NCBI GenBank assembly: GCA_902565935.1
Contig: CACFGT010000003.1
Span: 1 to 64,000, forward strand
Direction of reading: 5' to 3'
Length of the DNA stretch: 64,000 bases
From: an uncultured Pelagibacteraceae bacterium
GTDB lineage: Bacteria > Pseudomonadota > Alphaproteobacteria > Pelagibacterales > Pelagibacteraceae
A program made the translations under genes and the position numbers. The first letter of the stretch is position 1. Every line of letters starts with the position of its first letter. The notes beneath the pieces were generated by a model. That model saw only the letters and a program-made list of their open reading frames with translations. It was not told the origin of the DNA and ran no database searches. Of this stretch, positions 30,256 through 38,829 are shown piece after piece.

Positions 30256-31631
30256 ATCATTTTTTTTGGAACAACAATTTTATCATAATCTTTTTCATTA
30301 ATAAGACCTGATTTTAAGGCTTCAATTTTCAAAGTAGTTTTGTTCTTTAATGCTTTTTTTGCAATTTTTGCTGCGTTATCATAGCCAATTCTTGGAGCCA
30401 AAGCAGTAACTAACATTAAAGAATCATCTAAGTAGTTTTTAATTTTTTCTTTATCAGCTTTAAGTCCTTTAACACAATACAAAGAAAAATTTTTTGAACT
30501 ATCAGCCAAGAGATCTATAGATTGTAATATGTTATGAGCAATTAAAGGTTTAAATACATTTAATTCAAAGTGGCCATGTGAACCAGCCATTGTAATTCCG
30601 TTGTGATTTCCAATTACTTTTACACAGACCATAGTAACTGCTTCAGATTGCGTTGGATTTACTTTACCAGGCATAATTGATGAGCCAGGTTCGTTAGCCG
30701 GTAAGATAAGTTCTCCATATCCAGCTCTAGGTCCAGAGCCTAAAAATCTAATATCATTTGCTATTTTCATTAAACACACTGCTGTTGTGTTTAAGGTTCC
30801 AGAAAAATTCACTATTTCGTCATGAGCAGCTAGAGCAGCGAATTTATTCTTAGTAGGTTTAAATGGAATTCTTGTTATTTTTCTTATTTCATTAATAATT
30901 TTTTTATCAAAACCTTTTTTGCTATTTATTCCAGTTCCAACAGCTGTTCCACCTTGAGCCAAAAAATATATTTCATTTAAAGCATTTTTAATTCTTATAA
31001 TGCACTCTTGGAGCTGTGATTGATAACCAGAAAATTCTTGTCCAAGAGATAATGGAGTTGCATCTTGTAGGTGAGTTCTTCCAACTTTAATTATGTTTTT
31101 AAATTGAGAAACTTTTTTTTTTAGTTCTTTATTTAACAATTCTAAAGAAGGCAGCAATTTACCTCGAGTTTCCAAGGCTATTGCGATATGCATAGCTGTG
31201 GGGAATACATCGTTTGTAGATTGAGATTTATTAACATGATCATTTGGATGGACTGGTTTTTTTGTACCTTTTCTGCCTCCTAAAATTTCAATAGCTCTAT
31301 TAGCTATGACTTCATTTACATTCATATTAGTTTGTGTACCAGATCCAGTTTGCCAAACTTTAAGTGGGAAATGCTCATTTAATTTACCAGAGATAACTTC
31401 ATCAGAAGCTTTTATTATTGCTCTTGAGAGATTTGAAGCGATTTGTTTTTCTTTTGCATGAACTTTTGCAGCTGCTTTTTTGATTATAGCAATAGATTTG
31501 ATTAAAACTGGCCTTACTAAAAATTCACCTATATCAAAATATTTTTTCGATCTTTGAGTAGAAGCTCCCCAGTATTTATCATTAGGAACATTTATTGAAC
31601 CTATACTGTCGAATTCTTTTCTTAATTTCAT
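30243..31631 (-). CDS. fumC: Class II fumarate hydratase
   Basis: GSGTQTNMNVNEV, HPNDHVNKSQSTNDVFPT, GSSIMPGKVNPTQ. Confidence 0.97.
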   Translation of the reverse strand: MKLRKEFDSIGSINVPNDKYWGASTQRSKKYFDIGEFLVRPVLIKSIAIIKKAAAKVHAKEKQIASNLSRAIIKASDEVISGKLNEHFPLKVWQTGSGTQTNMNVNEVIANRAIEILGGRKGTKKPVHPNDHVNKSQSTNDVFPTAMHIAIALETRGKLLPSLELLNKELKKKVSQFKNIIKVGRTHLQDATPLSLGQEFSGYQSQLQECIIRIKNALNEIYFLAQGGTAVGTGINSKKGFDKKIINEIRKITRIPFKPTKNKFAALAAHDEIVNFSGTLNTTAVCLMKIANDIRFLGSGPRAGYGELILPANEPGSSIMPGKVNPTQSEAVTMVCVKVIGNHNGITMAGSHGHFELNVFKPLIAHNILQSIDLLADSSKNFSLYCVKGLKADKEKIKNYLDDSLMLVTALAPRIGYDNAAKIAKKALKNKTTLKIEALKSGLINEKDYDKIVVPKKMIYPK

Positions 31632-31682
31632 TGATAGATGTTATTTATATATAATAAAATTCGATTAACTTACAGGAGCAAA

Positions 31683-32057
31683 ATGACAAATTTCAAAAAA
31701 GTTGGTGTATTTATGAAAACTTTTGGACAAGAAGTTAAAAATAAACCTTCATTTAGTACTGAAAAAATCAACCAACTAAGAATTAGCTTAATTCAAGAGG
31801 AACTTGATGAATTAAAAGAAGCTATGACTAACAATGATTTGTTAGAAGTTGCTGATGCATTGACTGATTTATTATATGTAACTTATGGTGCAGGACATTC
31901 TTTTGGCATAGATTTAGACAAATGTTTTAATGAAGTTCAAAATTCAAATATGAGTAAATTAGGTGAAGATGGAAAACCTATTTACAACGAATTTGGTAAA
32001 GTTATGAAAGGACCAAATTATTTTAAGCCCGATTTAAGTAAATTTGTTAATAAATAA
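31683..32057 (+). CDS. MazG-like/phosphoribosyl-ATP pyrophosphohydrolase-like NTP pyrophosphohydrolase (listed ORF starts 31638)
   Basis: LIQEELDELKEAM...EVADALTDLLYVTYGAG: ExxE and ExxD motifs. Confidence 0.85.
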   Translation: MTNFKKVGVFMKTFGQEVKNKPSFSTEKINQLRISLIQEELDELKEAMTNNDLLEVADALTDLLYVTYGAGHSFGIDLDKCFNEVQNSNMSKLGEDGKPIYNEFGKVMKGPNYFKPDLSKFVNK

Positions 32058-32079
32058 AATTAAGATTTGTCTTTTAGTT

Positions 32080-32199
32080 TTATAGATTCATATCTGGCCA
32101 GTCTTTATCTTTATACCTTTCCAGTTCATTTTTTGAAAAGGGTCTGAAAAGTACCCAAGCAACAACTATTACAAGTGTTAAAATAATTAATGTTTGCAT
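32080..32199 (-). CDS. 39-aa putative single-TM small protein
   Basis: Read by hand on minus strand: MQTLIILTLVIVVAWVLFRPFSKNELERYKDKDWPDMNL. Confidence 0.45.
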   Translation of the reverse strand: MQTLIILTLVIVVAWVLFRPFSKNELERYKDKDWPDMNL

Positions 32200-32219
32200 T
32201 TATCTATCTTTTATTAACA

Positions 32220-32240
32220 GGGGCGTTCTGTGTCCCCCGA
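32220..32240 (+). repeat. Partial copy of the 5' end of the 33470 RNA element
   Basis: GGGGCGTTCTGTGTCCCCCGA vs GGGGCGTTCTGTTGCCAGGTGCCCCGA; preceding TTATTAACA resembles TTTAATAA. Confidence 0.6.
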
Positions 32241-32279
32241 TAACCAAATCATACCAAAATACCTAGGTTATTTAAATAC

Positions 32280-32343
32280 TTCATTGAAGACTTCATTGAA
32301 AGTTTGACCTTTTTTCAAAAACCTTGTTTCTAGACTTCATTGA
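32280..32343. repeat. TTCATTGAA repeat cluster (left copy)
   Basis: TTCATTGAA at 32280 and 32292; TTTCTAGACTTCATTGA near 32327-32343. Confidence 0.75.
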
Positions 32344-32394
32344 GAATTGGGGCAATTTCAAAAGAATGTCATAATTAGAGTTTAATATCTTATT

Positions 32395-32676
32395 ATGAAA
32401 AAAAAATTAAAAATTATATTTTTTTCATTTTTATCATTTCTTTTGCTGTTAATAATTATTTCTGGTGAAGATCCAGCATGGGTGGAATGCTCAGATGAGA
32501 ATGATTTATATAGATATGTCTATGATGGTTGGAAGGTAGATGAAGTTATGAAAAATTATAAAGGAGAATATCCTCGGATATATTTATCAAAGAACGATAG
32601 AATTAAAGCATTGAACTTTGGTTGGAGATGCTATTATCTTGAAGGCGCAGAATTGAATTATAGAAAATCAATGTAA
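32395..32676 (+). CDS. Hypothetical protein with N-terminal TM/signal
   Basis: 93-aa ORF with hydrophobic N-terminus. Confidence 0.55.
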   Translation: MKKKLKIIFFSFLSFLLLLIIISGEDPAWVECSDENDLYRYVYDGWKVDEVMKNYKGEYPRIYLSKNDRIKALNFGWRCYYLEGAELNYRKSM

Positions 32677-32789
32677 TGATTGAAAAATTAAGAACAATTA
32701 TAGCATATGTGTTAGCGTTAACTTGGAGTTCTATTGTAGTTTTATTCATGGTGCTTCCTTTTTATGCTCTTTATTTAAATAATTTTTAA
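32676..32789 (+). CDS. 37-aa putative small membrane protein
   Basis: ATG shares a base with the preceding stop (TAATG); MIEKLRTIIAYVLALTWSSIVVLFMVLPFYALYLNNF. Confidence 0.45.
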   Translation: MIEKLRTIIAYVLALTWSSIVVLFMVLPFYALYLNNF

Positions 32790-32795
32790 ATCCTT

Positions 32796-33374
32796 ATGTT
32801 GAATGAACCATCACAACAAATTAAAGAACAGATTTACAAATTTTATATTCAAATTTTTGAGTCATCTTTTGATGTTCAAAAAAAGAAAAATCTCTTAACG
32901 TCAATCGCAGGTTGGGAGGAATGGAGTTGGAGAGTAGTTGGTATATCAGTTAGAGCAGTAGGTAAAATTTTAGATCAAAAGGGTCATGCTAGAGTAAAGT
33001 CAGAACTTGTTAGAGATCATTTTTTTCAAGGTAGATCTGTGACATATAATAATATGTTAAAAACAAAACTTAACTTCGAAGATTATTGGAAAGAATTTTG
33101 GGATAATGATCGAACAATTTTAATGACAAAAGATGAACATAATAAGATTAGTACTGATAAATTTACTGGATTGTGGGAAAATATTTCAGATAAAGTGTTT
33201 GAAATTGATTGGAAATTAGGAAATTTTAAATCAAACAAAGTTGCTGGATTTCATTTCACAAAACAAAAAGAAGGATTTTTTGTATTACAGAATTTTGAAT
33301 TTAAAGTTGAAAAAAAAACAGATAATTCAAACAGTGGTGAGGAATTTTATTATGTTAAAAAAAAAGGTTATTAA
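32796..33374 (+). CDS. Hypothetical protein, no recognised family
   Basis: 192-aa ORF right after the small ORF. Confidence 0.6.
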   Translation: MLNEPSQQIKEQIYKFYIQIFESSFDVQKKKNLLTSIAGWEEWSWRVVGISVRAVGKILDQKGHARVKSELVRDHFFQGRSVTYNNMLKTKLNFEDYWKEFWDNDRTILMTKDEHNKISTDKFTGLWENISDKVFEIDWKLGNFKSNKVAGFHFTKQKEGFFVLQNFEFKVEKKTDNSNSGEEFYYVKKKGY

Positions 33375-33383
33375 TTAAATCTA

Positions 33384-33424
33384 GTTTCTAGACTTCATTG
33401 AAACTTCATTGAATCTTCATTGAA
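33384..33424. repeat. TTCATTGAA repeat cluster (right copy)
   Basis: GTTTCTAGACTTCATTGAAACTTCATTGAATCTTCATTGAA; TTCATTGAA at 33394, 33405, 33416. Confidence 0.8.
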
Positions 33425-33469
33425 CTTTATTTTTATAAAATGAGTATGGATAAGGGAATCCTTTAATAA

Positions 33470-33728
33470 GGGGCGTTCTGTTGCCAGGTGCCCCGAACCC
33501 CGTTTACTTAATTAACAAAGTTAATTAAGCAGCAAGTGCGTAACTTTCGTTAGCAATTATAAATTAGCCCGTTACGGTGGAACAATTCCGAACGAAAGAA
33601 TAGCCTTTAGTCACCCGTCGAATCTGGTTCACCCCCATAAGTTGTAAATGGTGGAGGTGGTGGGTACTGCCCCCACGTCCGCAATGGTTATTACGAAATT
33701 CGTTTATCGTCATAGTTGGAAAACCAAC
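33470..33728 (+). ncRNA. GC-rich structured RNA candidate, identity not assigned
   Basis: Strong composition contrast in an AT-rich genome and several perfect stems: CTTAATTAAC/GTTAATTAAG, CTTTCGTT/AACGAAAG enclosing GGAA-CAA-TTCC, GTGGG/CCCAC, ACGAA/TTCGT, terminal GTTGGAAAACCAAC; no long ORF. Confidence 0.7.
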
Positions 33729-33772
33729 ATGTTTAATATAAAAGTAATTGATTAAGATTCAATAAATTATTC

Positions 33773-34720
33773 ATGAAATTAACTCAAGAACAACAACAAG
33801 AAATTAAAGATCAACAGTCTCAAGAAAATAAAACTAAAAGAGTAACAGTAGCGGAACTTGAAAACATATTATATGAGGCGATACCAATTTTAGATCACGG
33901 TTTTATAAGAGTAATTGATTACATGGGAGATGACACATCAATTGTTCAAGCAGCTAGAGTTTCTTATGGTAAAGGCACAAAAAAAGTATCAACTGACTCA
34001 GGCTTAATTAAATATTTAATGAGGCACTGGCATAGTACTCCTTTTGAAATGTGTGAAATTAAGTATCACGTAAAGCTTCCAATTTTTATTGCCAGACAAT
34101 GGATCAGACATAGAACTGCAAATGTGAACGAATATTCAGCAAGATACTCTATTTTAGATAAAGAATTTTATTTACCTGCTGTTGAAAATTTAGCAGCACA
34201 ATCCCAAAGCAATCGACAAGGAAGAGGAGATATACTTACCGGAGATCAAGCAAAAAAAGTTCTAGATTTATTAAAAAAAGATGCTGAACAAACATACGAT
34301 AATTATGAAACAATGCTTAATGAAAGATACGATGGTTCAGTCATTGATGAAAAACAAGTTGGTTTAGCAAGAGAGCTTGCAAGAATGAATTTAACTCTAA
34401 ACACTTATACGCAGTGGTACTGGAAAACAGATCTTTTAAACTTAATGAATTTTTTAAGATTAAGAGCTGATCATCATGCACAATATGAAATAAGAGCTTA
34501 TGCGGATGCTATGCTTGATACAGTAAAAAAATGGGTCCCAATTACATATGATGCATTCATGGATTATAGAGTGGGTGGAACTGAAGTATCCTCAAAAGGC
34601 AAAAAGATAATTCAAAAATTGATTGGTGGGGAAGAAATTGATGCTGAAAAATCAGGATTATCTAAGCGAGAATGGAATGAGTTAATGACTGCTTTTGATC
34701 TAAAAGATAAGTTGATATAG
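33773..34720 (+). CDS. thyX: FAD-dependent thymidylate synthase ThyX
   Basis: ThyX signature [15 protein letters not shown]. Confidence 0.97.
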   Translation: MKLTQEQQQEIKDQQSQENKTKRVTVAELENILYEAIPILDHGFIRVIDYMGDDTSIVQAARVSYGKGTKKVSTDSGLIKYLMRHWHSTPFEMCEIKYHVKLPIFIARQWIRHRTANVNEYSARYSILDKEFYLPAVENLAAQSQSNRQGRGDILTGDQAKKVLDLLKKDAEQTYDNYETMLNERYDGSVIDEKQVGLARELARMNLTLNTYTQWYWKTDLLNLMNFLRLRADHHAQYEIRAYADAMLDTVKKWVPITYDAFMDYRVGGTEVSSKGKKIIQKLIGGEEIDAEKSGLSKREWNELMTAFDLKDKLI

Positions 34721-34747
34721 TCCGCCAAAAAAAAATATAAACTATAA

Positions 34748-36847
34748 ATGAAACTTATAAAAAAAATAACTTTCATAATCATTTTCCTCTCATTGAATTT
34801 TAATGCTTTTGGAGCTGTAAGTGGATTTGTTGACAACAAAGATATTGTTCAAAGAATTGCTCATGGGATAGCATTTAACGCAAATGGAACCAAAATGTTC
34901 ATCTCTGGCTCAAGCCAAAATAAAGTTTTGGAATTTGATTTAACAGTAGGTTTTGACGTCTCAACAGCTACGAAAAATTCTAACGAATGTACTCATTCAG
35001 ACGAAGATGAAGATGTAATTGGTTTAAAATTAAGTTCAGATGGAACTAAAATGTTTTTAATCGGTTCAGATTCTGAAGCAGAAGGAATAGAAGAGTATAA
35101 ATTAGATACTGCTTATGATGTCTCATCTTGTGACTTTGTGACTACACACTTTGAGGGAGAGATGAATATAAGAGATATTGCATTTAACAATAGTGGAACA
35201 AAATTATTTATCTATGATGGAACTGGGAATGACTTTATCAAAAAATATTCACTTACTAGCCCTTTTAATATTTCAAACGCTACTTTTGAGCAACAATCTA
35301 CCGGAACAAGTAACAAAACCTTTTCACAACTTGAAGGTAATCCACAGGGATTAGCATTCAGTTCTGATGGTTCTAAAATGTATATAACAGGACATGGAAA
35401 AGATAAAGTTCAAGAATTCAATTTAAGTACACCATTTGATTTATCTAATGTAACAAAAAAAGGGGGTTACGATGTTTCAGATGATGGAGTTGAGCAAGTT
35501 TCAGGTATAGCATTCAGTTCAGATGGTTTAAAAATGTTTGTTTTAGATTTTAAAACAGGCAATAAAACTGTTAGTGAATATAACTTAACTTGTGGTTTTG
35601 GAGTGATCAATTGTATCGATCCAACAGCAAATAAAGATGATGTTGCCTCTATTGAAACTCAGTCTGAAACTACGAAAAAACTTATACAGCATACAACTTA
35701 TCCAGTGCTCAATCGTATGGAATGGTTAAGACGAAATACTGGAAGAATAAATTTAACAAATCAAAATATAAAGTTCCAATTTAACAATGAAATTTTGAAT
35801 TCCTTATCAGATACTTTGATCCCTCTTTATCTTTCAAATGATAATTCAAATGATTTAAATGATCAAAATTCAAGCTGGTCTTTTTGGAGCGAAGGCACTA
35901 TCAGTATTGGTAAAGTTGGGGACGACTCAGCTTCCTCTGCAAAAAATATCAATACATCCGCAATCACACTTGGTGCAGATAAAAAAGGTGAAGATAATAT
36001 CATGAGAGGTATTGCATTAAGATTTGGTACTGATGATATAGATGTTGGTACTTTAGGAAGTGCACTTGATATGAGCTCTTTTGGTTTAACTTTTTACTCA
36101 AGTAAACCAAAGGGAGAACAAAGATTTACAGATCACTTATTAGGTATGAGTTTTATTAATTCTAATTTAATTAATAATAGTGGTTCTGCTTCAACAGATG
36201 GTGAAAGATACGGTGAACAATTATATGGTTCTTTAAGTTTAAGAGATACATTTTCAAAAAACCGATTAAATTTTACCCCTAAATTAAAGATTAATTATGG
36301 AATAACACATTTAGGAGCTTATAAAGAAACTGGATCTACAGGATTGAACTTAGAATATGAGGATCAATATATTGGAAACTTTACATCATCTTTAGGAACA
36401 AGTTTAGATAATACTTACGATTTTGAAGTTGGATCTTTTATTCCCTATTTTGATTTTGAGTATTATGCAGATATGAGTCCAGCTTCAAAACAAAAATTCT
36501 CTTATGTATCTAATGGTGAGAGTTTTACTTTAGAAAATATTGAGAGCTCTACTCATAATTTTTCGAGTGGTATTGGATTTGATTTTATCTCAGACAATGG
36601 ATTAACCTTAATGACGAAATATACTAGAGACCAAGCTCAAAACCATAAAAATGATAGTTTTATAATTGCTTTGGATTACAGAGGTTCTCAAAGGTCTTCT
36701 TATGCCATGTCTTTTCAAGATAGTTCAGCTCAGCTTTCACACAACAAAGAAATAGATGACTTCAAAATTAATATAGATAGCCATTATGATTTTTTTAAAG
36801 ATGACCCAGATTATGGAGTGTATTTAAAAATTTCTAATGTTAATTAA
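34748..36847 (+). CDS. Surface protein: N-terminal beta-propeller-like repeats plus C-terminal autotransporter-like beta-barrel
   Basis: Signal peptide; five repeats of the type (G)IAFssdGtKMFi...V.EydLt.pFdvsn; C-terminal SWSFWSEGTISIGKVGD... barrel-like region. Confidence 0.7.
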   Translation: MKLIKKITFIIIFLSLNFNAFGAVSGFVDNKDIVQRIAHGIAFNANGTKMFISGSSQNKVLEFDLTVGFDVSTATKNSNECTHSDEDEDVIGLKLSSDGTKMFLIGSDSEAEGIEEYKLDTAYDVSSCDFVTTHFEGEMNIRDIAFNNSGTKLFIYDGTGNDFIKKYSLTSPFNISNATFEQQSTGTSNKTFSQLEGNPQGLAFSSDGSKMYITGHGKDKVQEFNLSTPFDLSNVTKKGGYDVSDDGVEQVSGIAFSSDGLKMFVLDFKTGNKTVSEYNLTCGFGVINCIDPTANKDDVASIETQSETTKKLIQHTTYPVLNRMEWLRRNTGRINLTNQNIKFQFNNEILNSLSDTLIPLYLSNDNSNDLNDQNSSWSFWSEGTISIGKVGDDSASSAKNINTSAITLGADKKGEDNIMRGIALRFGTDDIDVGTLGSALDMSSFGLTFYSSKPKGEQRFTDHLLGMSFINSNLINNSGSASTDGERYGEQLYGSLSLRDTFSKNRLNFTPKLKINYGITHLGAYKETGSTGLNLEYEDQYIGNFTSSLGTSLDNTYDFEVGSFIPYFDFEYYADMSPASKQKFSYVSNGESFTLENIESSTHNFSSGIGFDFISDNGLTLMTKYTRDQAQNHKNDSFIIALDYRGSQRSSYAMSFQDSSAQLSHNKEIDDFKINIDSHYDFFKDDPDYGVYLKISNVN

Positions 36848-37674
36848 TTTTTAAAATAATTAGACTTAATTTTATTAGCTAAATCTAGGTATATTTTAGA
36901 AATTCTATTTTCTGGATTACTCTCTACAATTGGTTTTCCTTGATCTCCAGATTTACCAACTTCAGGATCAATAGGTATTTCACCTAAGAATTCTTTATTA
37001 AATTCTTCTGCTGTTCTTTTAACTCCACCTTCACCAAAAATTGCATATTTTTTTCCATCCTCTCCAGTAAAAGAACTCATATTGTCAATTAATCCTAAAA
37101 TTTGAACTCCAAGTTTATCAAACATTTTAATTCCTCTTTTAACATCTAATAAAGCTACTTCTTGAGGGGTTGAAACTATAATTGCACCATCCATTTTTAT
37201 CTCTTGTGAAAATGTTAATTGGGTATCACCTGTGCCTGGAGGCATATCAACAATTATAAAATCCAAATCTTTCCAATTTACTTTTTGAGTGAATGTTTTA
37301 ATTGCACTTGTTACCATAGGACCTCGCCAGATCATGGGAGTTTGTTGATCAGCTAAAAATCCAATCGACATACATTGAATATCATATTTCATAATAGGCT
37401 CTAACTTTTGACCATCACTTTTAGGTTTTTCATTAATACCAAACATTTTTGGTATTGATGGTCCATATATATCAGCATCTAAAAGACCAACTTTGCATCC
37501 AATTTTTTTTAAAGCCAAAGCTAAGTTAGTGGCAAATGTAGATTTACCCACTCCTCCTTTAGCACTTGAGATTGCTATGGTAAATTTCGTTCCAATGATC
37601 GGATTTTTTTTAAAAACCTTAGGTTCTAGCTTACTTTTCATTGCGGCACTAAGTTCAGGCTTTTTATCGGTCAT
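36844..37674 (-). CDS. mrp: Mrp/ApbC-family Fe-S carrier P-loop ATPase
   Basis: SSAKGGVGKSTFATNLALAL, DADIYGPSIPKMFG, DMPPGTGDTQLT. Confidence 0.95.
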   Translation of the reverse strand: MTDKKPELSAAMKSKLEPKVFKKNPIIGTKFTIAISSAKGGVGKSTFATNLALALKKIGCKVGLLDADIYGPSIPKMFGINEKPKSDGQKLEPIMKYDIQCMSIGFLADQQTPMIWRGPMVTSAIKTFTQKVNWKDLDFIIVDMPPGTGDTQLTFSQEIKMDGAIIVSTPQEVALLDVKRGIKMFDKLGVQILGLIDNMSSFTGEDGKKYAIFGEGGVKRTAEEFNKEFLGEIPIDPEVGKSGDQGKPIVESNPENRISKIYLDLANKIKSNYFKN

Positions 37675-37724
37675 AAATTGATCTTAACTTGTTTTTAGTA
37701 AATTAGACACTATATAGATAGTGT

Positions 37725-38828
37725 ATGTCGGACGATTTTCAACAAAGAGGCGGAAGTCCCTGGGGAAGACCACCAGGAGGAGGAGGCGGTAATGGTTCCG
37801 GCAGAGGACCAACTCCACCTGATATCGATAAAATCATAAGAGAATTTCAAGAAAAAATAAAAAAATTTTTACCAGGTGGTAGTTCATCTGGAGGAAAACA
37901 AGCAATATTAGTTTTATTAATTTTAGGTTTTGTGTGGTTAGCAAGCGGTCTTTATAGAGTGTTACCAGACGAGCAAGGTGTAGTTTTAAGGTTTGGAAAA
38001 TTTGTCAAGACAACACAACCAGGATTAAATTATCATATTCCTTTTCCAGTAGAGTCAGTTTTAACTCCTAAAGTAACAAAGGTTAATAGAATTGATATTG
38101 GTTTTAGATCTGAGAGAGATAGTGGATTTTCTTCATCTGGTGGAGTAGCTGATGTACCACAAGAAAGTTTGATGTTAACTGGTGATGAAAATATTGTGAA
38201 CATAGATTTTTCAGTTTTTTGGGTAATTAAAGATGCAGGTAATTTCTTATTTAAAATTCAAGATCCTGAAGGTACAGTAAAAGCAGCTGCTGAAACTGCA
38301 ATGAGAGAAGTTATTGCAAGATCAGATATTCAACCTATTTTAACTGAAGGAAGATCATTAATTGAAACTGACACTCAAGAAATTATTCAAAAAATTTTAG
38401 ATGAATACACTAGTGGTATTCAAATCACTCAAGTTCAAACCCAAAAAGCTGACCCACCAGATCAAGTTATTGATGCATTTAGAGATGTGCAAGCAGCAAG
38501 AGCTGATATGGAGCGATCGAAAAATGAAGCTGAGGCTTACGCTAACGATGTAATTCCAAGAGCACGGGGTGAAGCTGCAAAAATATTACAAGCTGCAGAA
38601 GCGTATAAGAAAGAAGTTGTAGCAAAGGCTGAAGGTGAAGCTAGCAGGTTCCTCGCAATTTATAATGAATATAAAAATGCAAAATCTGTAACACAAGAAA
38701 GAATGTACTTAGAGACAATGGAAAAAGTTTTAGCTGATATTGATAAGGTAATTATTGAAAAAAATGCGGGTTCAGGTGTTGTACCATATTTACCATTACC
38801 TGAATTAAAAAAGAAAGTGACTAACTAA
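37725..38828 (+). CDS. hflK: HflK
   Basis: Gly-rich N-terminus SPWGRPPGGGGGNGSGRGPTPPDID, SPFH/band-7 domain. Confidence 0.95.
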   Translation: MSDDFQQRGGSPWGRPPGGGGGNGSGRGPTPPDIDKIIREFQEKIKKFLPGGSSSGGKQAILVLLILGFVWLASGLYRVLPDEQGVVLRFGKFVKTTQPGLNYHIPFPVESVLTPKVTKVNRIDIGFRSERDSGFSSSGGVADVPQESLMLTGDENIVNIDFSVFWVIKDAGNFLFKIQDPEGTVKAAAETAMREVIARSDIQPILTEGRSLIETDTQEIIQKILDEYTSGIQITQVQTQKADPPDQVIDAFRDVQAARADMERSKNEAEAYANDVIPRARGEAAKILQAAEAYKKEVVAKAEGEASRFLAIYNEYKNAKSVTQERMYLETMEKVLADIDKVIIEKNAGSGVVPYLPLPELKKKVTN

Positions 38829-38829
38829 A

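Noticed and set aside
33470-33728. Two-piece alphaproteobacterial tmRNA
   Set aside because: No recognisable tag reading frame (no AxDNxA...-type peptide), no clear T-arm GGTTCGANTCC or CCA end; left unassigned instead.
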